From assembly GCA_018826295.1 (NCBI GenBank), contig JAHJZX010000033.1, forward strand, positions 1 to 64,000: a DNA stretch of 64,000 nt, read 5' to 3'. Of this stretch, positions 40,385 through 48,981 are shown piece by piece; position 1 is the first letter of the stretch; each line of letters starts with the position of its first letter. This DNA comes from Gammaproteobacteria bacterium (GTDB lineage: Bacteria; Pseudomonadota; Gammaproteobacteria; Enterobacterales; Alteromonadaceae). The notes below the pieces were generated by a model. The model was not told the DNA's origin and did no database searches. It saw nothing but the letters and a program-made list of their open reading frames with translations. Position numbers and translations under genes: made by a program.

Positions 40385-41401
40385 ATGATGGTGATTCGCC
40401 CCATCCGAGCGGATGATTACCCGGCACTGTATGCCATAGCGGTAGAGTCTGGCCATGGCTTTACGTCTTTGCCGGTAAATGATGAGCTACTGATGCGTAA
40501 AATCAGCCGCTCAGAGCAGTCTTTTAGCAAAACCGTATCCGCGCCCGGTGATGAAGGCTACCTGTTTGTACTGGAAGACAGTGAAACCGGCGAGGTATGC
40601 GGTACCAGTGCACTGGAAGCCGCAGTTGGCCTGGATGATGCCTTTTATCACTATCATTTAGGTAAGGTAGTGCACAGCTCACGTTCACTGGGTGTCTATA
40701 AAACCGTGGATATTTTGACGCTGTGTAACGATTACACCGGCGTCAGCGAGCTGTGTACGTTGTTTTTACGCGAAAGCCGGCGTGAGAAAAACAACGGCCG
40801 TTTGTTGTCTAAAATGCGCTTTTTATTTATGGCTGAGTTTGGGCAACGTTTTGCCGAGCGGGTCATTGCCGAAATGCGTGGCATTTCTAATGACGATGGC
40901 AGCTCGCCATTTTGGCAGTGGTTGCAGGAGCATTTTTTCTCGCTGGATTTTCCTACTGCAGATTACCTTACCGGCATTGGTCAGAAGGTGTTTATTGCTG
41001 AATTGATGCCAAAATACCCGATTTATGTCAGCCTGCTGAGTAAACAGGCACAGGCCGTAATTGGTAAGGTGCATGACAAAACCAAACCGGCGCTGGCTTT
41101 ATTGCAATCTGAGGGGTTTTCAAACCGCGGCTATGTCGACATCTTCGATGCCGGCCCAACGGTCGAAGCGCGGGTTGAACATATTCGTAGCGTGCGCAAC
41201 AGCCGGCGTTTGCGGGTAAATATTGGTGCACAACGTAGCGGTCAGCCGTATCTGGTTTGCAATACCCGGCTGGCAGAGTTTCGCGCCACCTGGCTGACGC
41301 TTGATATTAACGAACACGAAGACGAGGTAACACTGACAGCAGCTGCAGCGGCCATATTGTTGGTCGATGCCGGAGATTGGGTCAGGGTTAGCCGGATATA
41401 A
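40385..41401 (+). CDS. astA: Arginine N-succinyltransferase
   Basis: First step of arginine succinyltransferase catabolism. The 338-residue protein starts MMVIRPIRADDYPALYAIA and has GHGFTSLPVNDELL, the VCGTSALEAAVGL segment and LFLRESRREKNNGRLLSKMRF typical of AstA (cited from LFLRESRREKNNGR). The QSEGFSNRGYVDIFDAGP motif follows. A GGAG site precedes the ATG. It lies between argD/astC and astD, 12 bases from the latter. No astB or astE is in the window. Confidence 0.95.
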   Translation: MMVIRPIRADDYPALYAIAVESGHGFTSLPVNDELLMRKISRSEQSFSKTVSAPGDEGYLFVLEDSETGEVCGTSALEAAVGLDDAFYHYHLGKVVHSSRSLGVYKTVDILTLCNDYTGVSELCTLFLRESRREKNNGRLLSKMRFLFMAEFGQRFAERVIAEMRGISNDDGSSPFWQWLQEHFFSLDFPTADYLTGIGQKVFIAELMPKYPIYVSLLSKQAQAVIGKVHDKTKPALALLQSEGFSNRGYVDIFDAGPTVEARVEHIRSVRNSRRLRVNIGAQRSGQPYLVCNTRLAEFRATWLTLDINEHEDEVTLTAAAAAILLVDAGDWVRVSRI

Positions 41402-41413
41402 CAGGGGAGACGA

Positions 41414-42883
41414 ATGAAACACGCAGAACAATTTATTAATGGTGCCTGGATACAAGGTGAAGGCAAGGCGTTCACTTCACTGGACCCGGCAAAAAACCAA
41501 CAACTGTGGCAAGGCCAGGCCGCCACGGCAGAGCAGGTGGCAACTGCCGTTTCTGCTGCCCGTACTGCCCAGTACCATTGGGCAGGCCTGAGCTTTGACG
41601 AGCGGGTTGCCGTAGTAAAGCGCTTTGCCGAGCAGCTAACTGAACACAAAGAAGCCATGGCGCAGTCAATTGCGCAAGAAACCGGTAAAGCATTGTGGGA
41701 AGCCCGCACTGAAGTGGCAGCAATGATCGGTAAAATTGATATTTCTGTGCGGGCTTATCAGGAGCGTACCGGCAGCAAAGAAAACCCGATGCCACAAGGC
41801 CGGGCTTTTATCCGCCATAAGCCGCACGGTGTGGTAGCGGTGTTTGGCCCTTATAATTTTCCTGGTCATTTACCTAATGGCCATATAGTGCCAGCCCTAC
41901 TGGCCGGTAATGCGGTAATATTTAAGCCGTCGGAACTCACGCCAAAAGTCGCTGAAGATACCGTAAAATTATGGCAACAGGCCGGCATACCTGCTGGCGT
42001 ACTCAGCTTGTTGCAGGGCGAAGTGGATACCGGTAAAGCCATAGCTGCGCATGACGGCATAGATGGTATTTTCTTTACCGGCAGCTCGCGCACCGGCCAC
42101 TATTTGCACCAGCAGTTTGCTGGTCGTCCAGACAAAATCCTGGCGTTGGAGATGGGCGGTAACAACCCGTTAATTGTGCAGGACGTCAGTAATATTGATG
42201 CCACTGTCCACGATATCGTGCAGTCGGCCTTTATTTCAGCCGGTCAGCGTTGTACCTGCGCCCGTAAATTGTTCTTGCCGGTTGGTGCTTTAGGTGATGC
42301 CATTTTACAGCGTTTACTGGATGTGACGGCACAAATCAAAGTAGGCGTGTATGACGCGGCTGAGCAGCCGTTTATGGGCTCAATGATTTCTGTTGCGGCA
42401 GCCAAAGCTATGCTGGCAGTAGAGCGCCAGTTGGTTGAGCTTGGTGGCAAAGTGTTACTGCCAATGCGCCATTTGGATGAAAACACCGCCTTGGTTACGC
42501 CGGGTATTATCGAATGTTCTGCAGTAACAGACTTTCCGGATGACGAACACTTTGGCCCGCTGTTAAAAGTGTTCCGCTTTAGCGACTTTGATCAGGCGAT
42601 TGATGCAGCTAACAGCACAGCCTTTGGCCTGTCGGCAGGTTTGTTAAGTGATAGTGCTGAGCTATACCAACATTTCTTCCGCCGTATCCGTGCTGGTATT
42701 GTTAACTGGAACCGGCCTATTACCGGCGCCAGCTCGGCCGCACCTTTCGGGGGCATTGGCGCCAGCGGTAACCACAGAGCCAGCGCTTACTATGCCGCAG
42801 ATTACTGCGCTTATCCGGTGGCATCGGTTGAACTGGAGCAGGTCGTGATGCCCGAGCAACTGTCACCAGGTTTGCAATTCTGA
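41414..42883 (+). CDS. astD: N-succinylglutamate 5-semialdehyde dehydrogenase
   Basis: NAD-dependent oxidation of succinylglutamate semialdehyde in arginine catabolism. The 489-residue aldehyde dehydrogenase has the NAD-binding [15 protein letters not shown] and [13 protein letters not shown] motifs, the general-base Glu in [11 protein letters not shown] and the catalytic Cys in [14 protein letters not shown] strong GGGGAG site precedes the ATG. It ends the ast unit: a terminator follows within 40 bases. Confidence 0.96.
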   Translation: MKHAEQFINGAWIQGEGKAFTSLDPAKNQQLWQGQAATAEQVATAVSAARTAQYHWAGLSFDERVAVVKRFAEQLTEHKEAMAQSIAQETGKALWEARTEVAAMIGKIDISVRAYQERTGSKENPMPQGRAFIRHKPHGVVAVFGPYNFPGHLPNGHIVPALLAGNAVIFKPSELTPKVAEDTVKLWQQAGIPAGVLSLLQGEVDTGKAIAAHDGIDGIFFTGSSRTGHYLHQQFAGRPDKILALEMGGNNPLIVQDVSNIDATVHDIVQSAFISAGQRCTCARKLFLPVGALGDAILQRLLDVTAQIKVGVYDAAEQPFMGSMISVAAAKAMLAVERQLVELGGKVLLPMRHLDENTALVTPGIIECSAVTDFPDDEHFGPLLKVFRFSDFDQAIDAANSTAFGLSAGLLSDSAELYQHFFRRIRAGIVNWNRPITGASSAAPFGGIGASGNHRASAYYAADYCAYPVASVELEQVVMPEQLSPGLQF

Positions 42884-42903
42884 GGTTAAAAAAATAAATC
42901 TTG

Positions 42904-42930
42904 TCGGGGCTTAGGCCCCGATTTGTTTTA
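42904..42930 (+). terminator. Terminator after astD
   Basis: A 7-bp G/C-rich stem (42904-42910 with 42915-42921), loop TTAG, followed by a T-rich stretch. Confidence 0.8.
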
Positions 42931-42999
42931 TGCAGCAGTTTTTGCTTAAATAACTAATACTTATTTGTGCTGCATCAGCTATCAGGCGTAATTAAACCT

Positions 43000-43347
43000 A
43001 TGGTTACCGATAAACCAGGATATGAGCATTTAATCCAGTTTCTGACCGAACATCTGGCGTTATTCGAACAGCGCAGCGGTAATGAAAGCGGCAAAACCAT
43101 TGGTGAGTTGCTGGAAGAGTCAATTGCCGAGCAAATTATTACCCTTTGCACCCAGCACACCGAGTTGGAAATGAACCATCGCAGTATGATTATTCGCGAA
43201 GTTGACGGCATTATGTACGATTTTCAGGAAGTACTTGCCAGCGTGCTGGAAAAAAATGCCACAGCGCAACAGGCCGAACTAATCAATGAAATCTCTCTGC
43301 TTATCAAGAACCTGTTTGATACAGCTATCGCTGATCTAATGGATTAG
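43000..43347 (+). CDS. DUF3802 family protein
   Basis: A 115-residue, largely helical protein of unknown function. The opening MVTDKPGYEHLIQFLTEHL and the internal IREVDGIMYDFQEVLA fit my memory of DUF3802, seen near ast genes in Shewanella-like bacteria; I could not verify it. It has no signal peptide or membrane segment and is acidic. The start is uncertain: the ATG at 43000 is chosen, but a GTG at 42967 keeps the frame open and neither has a strong ribosome binding site. Confidence 0.65.
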   Translation: MVTDKPGYEHLIQFLTEHLALFEQRSGNESGKTIGELLEESIAEQIITLCTQHTELEMNHRSMIIREVDGIMYDFQEVLASVLEKNATAQQAELINEISLLIKNLFDTAIADLMD

Positions 43348-43429
43348 CCCCCGTTTTTGCTGCAATTTTGCTAGATACCGCGAGCACTTTTACGTAGAAT
43401 ACCCGCCTTATTTTAAAAGGGGCAGGGTA

Positions 43430-43855
43430 ATGCAGGCAAAAGTCAGCTGGCACAACGACAATACCTTTATTGGTACCTCCGGCAGTGGCCACAGCGTCGT
43501 ATTTGATGGTAACAAAGACAACAGCAGTGCACCCAGCCCGATGGAAATGGTGCTGATGGCAGCTGGCGCCTGCTCTTCGGTGGATGTGGTGAGTATTTTA
43601 AAGAAAGCCCGTCAGCAAGTACTTGATTGTGAAGTGCAATTAAGCGGCGAGCGCGCAGACAGCGTACCTAAAGTATTTACCAGCATACACCTGCATTTTG
43701 TTGTTACCGGTATTGATTTAAGTGACAAGCAGGTAGAACGGGCAGTTAAGCTGTCAGCAGATAAATATTGTTCAGTGTCTATCATGTTGTCCGGCAGTGT
43801 TAAGGTGTCTCACTCTTTTAGTGTGAAGGCGGCACAGCTTAGTACAACAGCATAG
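43430..43855 (+). CDS. OsmC-family protein
   Basis: A 141-residue OsmC/Ohr-fold protein. The two redox Cys are in MAAGACSSVDVVSIL (Cys48) and DKYCSVSIMLSG (about Cys109), the positions typical of the family. The segment SPMEMVLMAAGACS resembles the YhfA subgroup more than Ohr or OsmC proper. It probably reduces hydroperoxides or binds thiol ligands; the substrate is not clear. GGGG precedes the ATG. It is a single gene, with speD 56 bases downstream. Confidence 0.88.
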   Translation: MQAKVSWHNDNTFIGTSGSGHSVVFDGNKDNSSAPSPMEMVLMAAGACSSVDVVSILKKARQQVLDCEVQLSGERADSVPKVFTSIHLHFVVTGIDLSDKQVERAVKLSADKYCSVSIMLSGSVKVSHSFSVKAAQLSTTA

Positions 43856-43911
43856 CAACTGTTATTTAGTTAGTGACAACCGGTGAGCGGTTATTAGCGG
43901 AGACAATGTAA

Positions 43912-44718
43912 TTGGTTAAACCATTTGAAAAATTGAAACTACATGGCTTTAATAATCTGACGAAAAGTCTGAGTTTCAGTCTTTATGACATTTGTTATGC
44001 CAAAACTGAGCAGCACCGGCAAGAGTATATTGAATATATCGACGAGCAGTACAACGCTGATCGCCTAACCGATATACTGACTGAAGTGACCGACATCATC
44101 GGTGCTAATATCCTTAACGTTGCGCGGCAAGATTATGATCCTCAGGGTGCCAGCGTAACTATCCTGGTTAGTGAAGAGCCTGTGCTGGTAGATCCGGACA
44201 ACTCAGAAAACCCGGGACCACGGCCTGATGCGGTTGTAGCGCATTTGGATAAAAGCCATATTTGTGTGCATACCTATCCGGAAGTGCACCCACACGATGG
44301 TATCTGTACTTTCCGTGCCGATATTGAGGTGTCTACCTGCGGTATTATATCGCCACTGAAAGCGCTGAACTTCTTAATTCACAGTTTCGAATCTGACATT
44401 GTTACTGTCGATTACCGGGTACGGGGTTTTACCCGTGACATCAGTGGCACCAAACATTATATCGATCATCCGATTACCTCTATTCAGAACTTTATGGACG
44501 AAGATACGAAACGTGCTTTCCAGATGATTGACGTTAACGTGTATCAGGAAAACCTGTTTCATACCAAGATGATGTTAAAAGAGGCAGATTTAAACAACTA
44601 CCTGTTTGGTATGGGAACAGACTCAATGACTGCAGAAGAGCAAAAGGTCATTAGCAAGAAAGTGTTCCGTGAAATGCGCGAGATTTTCTATGGCCGTAAC
44701 CTGCCGGATATGAAGTAG
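43912..44718 (+). CDS. speD: S-adenosylmethionine decarboxylase proenzyme
   Basis: Makes decarboxylated AdoMet, the aminopropyl donor for spermidine. The 268-residue protein is the long gammaproteobacterial form, close to E. coli Spe[31 protein letters not shown] with the self-cleavage site at Lys114-Ser115 (Ser115 becomes pyruvoyl), and [20 protein letters not shown]. The start is TTG with GGAG 9 bases upstream; the ATG just before is followed at once by a stop. The partner speE is not adjacent. Its stop codon abuts the dusA start. Confidence 0.95.
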   Translation: MVKPFEKLKLHGFNNLTKSLSFSLYDICYAKTEQHRQEYIEYIDEQYNADRLTDILTEVTDIIGANILNVARQDYDPQGASVTILVSEEPVLVDPDNSENPGPRPDAVVAHLDKSHICVHTYPEVHPHDGICTFRADIEVSTCGIISPLKALNFLIHSFESDIVTVDYRVRGFTRDISGTKHYIDHPITSIQNFMDEDTKRAFQMIDVNVYQENLFHTKMMLKEADLNNYLFGMGTDSMTAEEQKVISKKVFREMREIFYGRNLPDMK

Positions 44719-45717
44719 TTGAAAAATAACGCGGTACTGTTAGGGCACCGGTTTTCTATAGCGCCAATGCTGGATTGGACAGATAAGCATTGCCGCTATT
44801 TTCACCGTTTGCTTAGCCAGCATGCGGTGCTGTATACCGAAATGGTCACCACCGGCGCCATTATTCATGGCAGTGGTGACTATTTAGCTTTCAATGAAGA
44901 AGAGCACCCACTGGTATTGCAATTGGGCGGCTCTAACCCGGTTGATATGGCACACTGCGCCACACTGGCACAGCAGCGTGGCTATGATGCGGTGAATATT
45001 AATGTCGGCTGTCCGTCAGATCGGGTGCAAAACGGCATGTTCGGCGCTTGCCTGATGGCCCAACCACAGCTGGTGGCCGACTGCATTAAAGCCATGCAGG
45101 ATGCGGTAGATATTCCGGTGACAGTAAAAACCCGTATCGGTATTGACGATTCTGATGATTATCAGTTTCTGCAAGACTTTGTCGCCACCGTAGCCGATGC
45201 CGGCTGTCAACAGCTGATCATTCATGCCCGTAAAGCCTGGCTAAAAGGCTTAAGCCCGAAAGAAAACCGTGAAGTGCCACCGCTTAATTATCAGCGTGTC
45301 TATCAGTTAAAGCAGGATTTTCCGCAGCTTGATATCAGCATTAATGGTGGCATAAAAACGCTACAACAAGCGCGCGAACAGCTGCAATACCTGGATGGTG
45401 TGATGGTCGGGCGTGAAGCTTACAGCAACCCATTGTTACTTAGCGAAGTTGATGCGTTGATTTATGGCAGTACTGCAATGCCACTGACGCCACAACAAGT
45501 TGTGCAGCAGATGTTGCCTTACATCGAACGGCAAATGCAGCAAGGCGCCAGGTTTTGGCATATTGCCCGGCATATGCTGGGCTTGTTCCAGGGGGTGCCC
45601 GGTGCACGGCAATGGCGGCGTTTACTTAGTGAAAAAGGCCATTTGGCAGATGCAACACCAGAGTTAATGTTACAGGCACTGGCATTAATTAAGCCGCTTG
45701 ATAATTTGACTAATTAG
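44719..45717 (+). CDS. dusA: tRNA-dihydrouridine synthase A
   Basis: FMN-dependent reduction of uridines 20/20a in the tRNA D-loop. The 332-residue protein has [17 protein letters not shown], the [12 protein letters not shown] motif, the catalytic Cys in [12 protein letters not shown], and the FMN-binding INGGIKT and [11 protein letters not shown]. The proposed start is TTG immediately after the speD TAG, giving an N-terminus of [16 protein letters not shown]; the GGAT-GAAG stretch at the end of speD could serve as ribosome binding site. Translational coupling to speD is likely. Confidence 0.94.
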   Translation: MKNNAVLLGHRFSIAPMLDWTDKHCRYFHRLLSQHAVLYTEMVTTGAIIHGSGDYLAFNEEEHPLVLQLGGSNPVDMAHCATLAQQRGYDAVNINVGCPSDRVQNGMFGACLMAQPQLVADCIKAMQDAVDIPVTVKTRIGIDDSDDYQFLQDFVATVADAGCQQLIIHARKAWLKGLSPKENREVPPLNYQRVYQLKQDFPQLDISINGGIKTLQQAREQLQYLDGVMVGREAYSNPLLLSEVDALIYGSTAMPLTPQQVVQQMLPYIERQMQQGARFWHIARHMLGLFQGVPGARQWRRLLSEKGHLADATPELMLQALALIKPLDNLTN

Positions 45718-45747
45718 TTAGTTAAACTCACTACATTTTAGTTTTAT

Positions 45748-45785
45748 AAAAAAGGCGATTGCAGTTTACTGTAAGCGCCTTTTTT
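45748..45785 (+). terminator. Terminator after dusA
   Basis: Long imperfect stem beginning with A6-GGCG and ending CGCC-T6, with a second paired block inside (one mismatch and one G-U pair). It separates dusA from the small-protein operon downstream. Confidence 0.85.
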
Positions 45786-45798
45786 ATTTGTTATTTAA

Positions 45799-45811
45799 AT
45801 TCAATTGGTTA
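45799..45811 (+). promoter_or_regulatory. IHF-like site upstream of the small-protein operon
   Basis: ATTCAATTGGTTA differs from the IHF consensus WATCAANNNNTTR at one position and lies about 16 bases before the sigma-54-like -24 element. IHF bending between enhancer and sigma-54 promoter is standard. The consensus is loose, so support is limited. Confidence 0.35.
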
Positions 45812-45826
45812 TATTTATTTTCGGGG

Positions 45827-45842
45827 TTGGCACAGAGCTTGA
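45827..45842 (+). promoter_or_regulatory. Sigma-54-like -24/-12 promoter
   Basis: TTGGCACAGAGCTTGA matches the consensus TTGGCACGNNNNTTGC at all but two positions: -24 GG is perfect and spacing is exact, while the -12 element has TTGA in place of TTGC. It lies 47 bases before the ATG of the 86-residue gene, leaving room for a short leader with an AAGGAG site. Confidence 0.6.
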
Positions 45843-45888
45843 AATACCTTGGTGGTAGTTAACACTAATTTATTTCAAGGAGCTGATA

Positions 45889-46149
45889 ATGAAAACGCTA
45901 ACTTTACTGTCTGCCACCACTTTACTGACCAGTGCGGTTTTTTGTTCTTTAGGCCATGCCGGCGAGCTGAGCGCAGAGTTGCAAGCAGCAACAGCGCAGC
46001 ACGTCGCAGCAGAAAAAGCCAAGGTAGCACAACAGGCCCATTTAAGCATGCTGCATACTGTTATTGACATTAAGGCCCGCCTGCAAGCTGAACAGGATGC
46101 GTCGCAGCTATTAGCGTCGCAAACCCAAGTAGTTCAGGTGGCTGAATAA
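45889..46149 (+). CDS. Small exported protein, first of a PspC-linked operon
   Basis: An 86-residue protein with a typical signal peptide (MKTLTLLSATTLLTSAVFCS start; cleavage likely after GHA near residue 24). The mature part of about 62 residues is almost all helix-forming (Ala/Glu/Gln-rich, ELQAATAQHVAAEKAKVAQQ) and would be a small periplasmic helical protein. An AAGGAG site lies 7 bases upstream. I recognise no family. It is the first gene of a run of four very small genes ending with a PspC-domain protein, all behind a sigma-54-like promoter, which suggests an envelope-stress role (inference). Confidence 0.75.
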   Translation: MKTLTLLSATTLLTSAVFCSLGHAGELSAELQAATAQHVAAEKAKVAQQAHLSMLHTVIDIKARLQAEQDASQLLASQTQVVQVAE

Positions 46150-46150
46150 C

Positions 46151-46270
46151 ATGATGTTTTCAACAGGCTGGTTGTTTGTTATGTATTTAAGCCCGGTGCT
46201 TAGCCTGATCCCGGTGATGCTGTTGTGGCAATGGCTTGCTGCAATCGCCGGCATACGTGATCAATTTTAA
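46151..46270 (+). CDS. 39-residue membrane peptide
   Basis: A short ORF starting one base after the previous stop, with AGGTGG about 9 bases upstream. The product (starting MMFSTGWLFVMYLSPVLSL) is mostly hydrophobic with a short charged tail (GIRDQF) and should be one membrane helix. Size and placement recall the tiny membrane partners (PspB, PspD, PspG) of phage-shock operons, but no sequence similarity can be claimed. Tight spacing and a good ribosome binding site make it a likely gene. Confidence 0.6.
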   Translation: MMFSTGWLFVMYLSPVLSLIPVMLLWQWLAAIAGIRDQF

Positions 46271-46281
46271 CAGGGGGTTTT

Positions 46282-46398
46282 ATGCACTGGGCCAGTACAG
46301 AAATTTTAACCTTTGCCGTGTTTAGTTGCCTGCTGCTACTGGTAAAACGCAGCAGTAAAATTAACGCTATGCAGGAGTGTGAAGATGGCGAGCTATGA
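46282..46398 (+). CDS. 38-residue membrane peptide
   Basis: A short ORF, 11 bases after the previous one, with GGGGG a few bases before its ATG. It begins MHWASTEILTFAVFSC, has a hydrophobic segment of about 15 residues ending in LLLLVK, then a charged tail (RSSKINAMQECEDGEL). This is a predicted single-pass membrane peptide with a cytoplasmic charged tail, broadly PspB-like in layout though much shorter. Its end overlaps the PspC-domain gene by 14 bases, supporting translation as one unit. Confidence 0.6.
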   Translation: MHWASTEILTFAVFSCLLLLVKRSSKINAMQECEDGEL

Positions 46399-46582
46399 TA
46401 CCGATCGCTGGTACTGTGCCAGGGCGTTTCGTAAAGTCAGCGGAGTTTGTGCCGGTTTTGCCGGTTATTATCAGCAGCCACGCTGGCTGATACGTATACT
46501 GGCTGTTGCGCTGTTACTGATGTTTCCTATAGCAACAATAGTGGCTTATCTGGTGGCGGCTGTAGTTTTACCAGACCGTTAA
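46385..46582 (+). CDS. PspC-domain membrane protein
   Basis: A 65-residue protein that is essentially a lone PspC domain. WYCARAFRKVSGVCAGFAGYY, cited from FRKVSGVCAGFAGYY, is the family's N-terminal signature, followed by WLIRILAVALLLMFP and a second hydrophobic stretch ending in VAAVVLPDR. PspC is an inner-membrane sensor/effector of the phage-shock response. The ATG at 46385 follows AGGAG; the frame also has a GTG at 46379. It overlaps the preceding 38-codon ORF. No pspA, pspB or pspF was found nearby. Confidence 0.85.
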   Translation: MASYDTDRWYCARAFRKVSGVCAGFAGYYQQPRWLIRILAVALLLMFPIATIVAYLVAAVVLPDR

Positions 46583-46674
46583 GGCACTCCTGCGCGATAG
46601 CGGTTTAGGCTTTCAGGCTGTGAAGCGGATAAAACTGGTGTAAGATAAGGCAATAACTTACAAGGAGATACCAG

Positions 46675-47100
46675 ATGCGCGCTTTGATCGCAGCGGTTTT
46701 GTTGACTGCCTCCCAGCTTGCGGCGGCAGAAAATATCAGTATTGCAGAGGCACAGATCCGTCAGCCAATGCCAGGGCGAACTGTCACGGCTGGTTACCTG
46801 ACATTACATAATCATACCGCGGCGGAGCTGCAGCTGGTTGGCGCCAGCAGCGCATCTTTTGGCCGGGCCGAACTACACCAGCATAGCCACCGCGATGGCA
46901 TGATGCGGATGGAACAGGTCAGTGCTATCACTATTCCAGCCAAGGGCTCAGTAACGCTGGCTCCGGGTGGTTTACACCTGATGTTATTTGAACCCGTAAC
47001 GGCGCTGGAGCCTGACCAGTCTGTACCCTTGACCCTGATGTTTGCCGACGGCGAAAAGCTGTCGGTTGATGTGCCAGTGGTTGCAATGCCAAAACGATAA
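46675..47100 (+). CDS. Periplasmic copper chaperone PCu(A)C
   Basis: Delivers Cu(I) in the periplasm, often to cytochrome oxidase. The 141-residue protein has a signal peptide (cleavage after AAA) and the metal motif of the family: His and Met residues in LHQHSHRDGMMRMEQV and, after about 30 residues, GGLHLMLF. It ends AMPKR. AAGGAG precedes the start. It is followed by a DUF2333 gene after 9 bases; no copper export or SCO gene is in the window, so the client is unknown. Confidence 0.9.
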   Translation: MRALIAAVLLTASQLAAAENISIAEAQIRQPMPGRTVTAGYLTLHNHTAAELQLVGASSASFGRAELHQHSHRDGMMRMEQVSAITIPAKGSVTLAPGGLHLMLFEPVTALEPDQSVPLTLMFADGEKLSVDVPVVAMPKR

Positions 47101-47109
47101 GGAAAACTT

Positions 47110-48087
47110 ATGTTTAATACGAAACTGCTCAGTGCAGCGGTATTAGTGTTGCTGGTGTTGCTGTATATCACTGGCTGGTGGGTTAGCCGTGAACCTGACC
47201 TGCTAATAGAGGCGAACCCGCAGAGCCAACTACAACCGGCCGACAAAGCCGTTGTTGGCTATGCTACCACTACTGCTTTGATCCGTGTCAGTGAGACCTT
47301 GTTAGACAAAAGCGGTGGCTACCTGTCAAATGACATTTTGCCGCCCTTTAGTTTGTTAGACAATATGCCGGCCTGGGAGCTGGGGGCTCTGGAGATGTCA
47401 CGTGATTTGGCACTGGCACTACGAAAAGATTTAAGCCGGTCACAGTCACAGTCGACAGAAAATCCGTATCTTAAAGTCGCACAGCCGATGTTTAATATTG
47501 ATCACCGCAGCTGGGCTATTCCCAGTGCCGAAGCAGAATATCGTAAGGCTATAGCGCAGTTATATCTTTACCGGCAAGAGCTGCTGGAACCATCCCGGCC
47601 CGACAGTCAGTTTTACGCCCGCGCCGATAACCTGCGCGACTGGTTAAAAGCGGTAGAAAAACGTCTTGGCAGTTATTCGCAGCGCTTAAGTGCCAGTGTT
47701 GGCCAGGACCGGCTAAATACCGATTTAGCCGGCGATGCAGGTGCCAGACAATCAACAGATGTGCCCGGCCAACGTTTGGTAAAAACCAGCTGGTGGAAAC
47801 TGGACGATGAATTCTATGAGGCGCGAGGTGCCAGTTGGGCTTTGCTGCATTTTTTAAAAGCCGTTGAGCAGGACTTTGCCGACGTGTTGCAGCGCAAAAA
47901 TGCCATGGTAAGTTTGCAGCAGATCATTCGTGAACTGGAAGCCACGCAACAGGCGATTTGGAGTCCGATGATCCTTAACGGCAGTGGCTTTGGCTTAATG
48001 GCGAATCATAGCTTGGTAATGGCGAACTACATTTCGCGAGCCAATGCTGCATTAATTGACCTATCTGAATTATTAACACAAGGGTAA
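47110..48087 (+). CDS. DUF2333 family protein
   Basis: A 325-residue protein with one N-terminal membrane segment (about 8-25, AAVLVLLVLLYITGWW) and a large periplasmic region. Family phrases include YLSNDILPPFSLLDNMPAWE, cited from YLSNDILPP, LRKDLSRSQSQSTENPYL and WWKLDDEFYEARGASWALLH. The function is unknown. It follows the copper chaperone by 9 bases and precedes a TIGR04219 barrel gene by 8, so the three form an operon of envelope proteins. Confidence 0.85.
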   Translation: MFNTKLLSAAVLVLLVLLYITGWWVSREPDLLIEANPQSQLQPADKAVVGYATTTALIRVSETLLDKSGGYLSNDILPPFSLLDNMPAWELGALEMSRDLALALRKDLSRSQSQSTENPYLKVAQPMFNIDHRSWAIPSAEAEYRKAIAQLYLYRQELLEPSRPDSQFYARADNLRDWLKAVEKRLGSYSQRLSASVGQDRLNTDLAGDAGARQSTDVPGQRLVKTSWWKLDDEFYEARGASWALLHFLKAVEQDFADVLQRKNAMVSLQQIIRELEATQQAIWSPMILNGSGFGLMANHSLVMANYISRANAALIDLSELLTQG

Positions 48088-48095
48088 ACACGGGC

Positions 48096-48854
48096 ATGAA
48101 AAAAACAGCATTGCTATTATCGCTGAGCACTGTGCTGCTGGCAGGCACGGCTCAGGCAGATACTTTGCTTGGCATTTATTTAGGCGCCGATGCGTGGCAA
48201 ACGTCGGCAGAAGGCAGTTTTGCCGCAACAGATATGCGGCAGAGTTTTAATTTTAACGATAAAACACAAACATCCTACTATCTGACTTTAGAACATCCGC
48301 TGCCGCTATTGCCGAATGTGCGGTTACAGCGTAATCAACTGACGTCAACCGGAATAAGCGATATCAGTGCCGGCTTTACGTTGGCTGGTGCAACTTTTGC
48401 CAGCAACACTGAGGTAAGTAATCAGCTTGAACTGAGCAATACCGACTATGTGCTGTACTATGAACTGTTTGACAACAGTTTGCTGAGCCTGGATTTGGGC
48501 ATCAATGCCAAACATATAAAAGGACATGTATTAGTTACCGAAACTGCAGCTGATGGTATGTCAGCGCGGCAGAATATCTCTCAAATTGTCCCTATGCTGT
48601 ACACTTCTGCGGCTGTCGGTTTACCTTTAACCGGGTTGGAATTTTTTGCCGGCGGCAGCATAGTGTCTTACGATGGCAGCCGGGTGTATGATGGCCAAGC
48701 CGGCATAAGCTATGCTTTTATGGACAATCTGGTGCTTGATACAACGTTAAAGATCGGCTATCGCGCAGTGAATATGCGTCTGGATGATGTTGACGATCTG
48801 TATGCAGATCTAACTTTCAACGGTGTTTTCGCAGGTATTGAAATCCATTTCTAA
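48096..48854 (+). CDS. TIGR04219 family outer membrane beta-barrel
   Basis: A 252-residue outer-membrane protein with a signal peptide (LLAGTAQAD cut) and about ten amphipathic strands. The family phrases LLGIYLGADAWQT and LEHPLPLLPNVRL are present. The C-terminal residue is Phe (GIEIHF). The function of this family is unknown. It is the last gene of the copper chaperone/DUF2333 unit. The 127-base gap after it contains no recognisable terminator. Confidence 0.85.
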   Translation: MKKTALLLSLSTVLLAGTAQADTLLGIYLGADAWQTSAEGSFAATDMRQSFNFNDKTQTSYYLTLEHPLPLLPNVRLQRNQLTSTGISDISAGFTLAGATFASNTEVSNQLELSNTDYVLYYELFDNSLLSLDLGINAKHIKGHVLVTETAADGMSARQNISQIVPMLYTSAAVGLPLTGLEFFAGGSIVSYDGSRVYDGQAGISYAFMDNLVLDTTLKIGYRAVNMRLDDVDDLYADLTFNGVFAGIEIHF

Positions 48855-48981
48855 ACCATTTTGTAGTAACCGCTGGCGCAGGTTTTTATAATGTGCCAGT
48901 TGTTATTGCACATTAACCTCCTTGAGACCCTGAACAATTCGTTTTATAGTTGAAACATTCCGGCTTTGTTCAGGTTTCATT

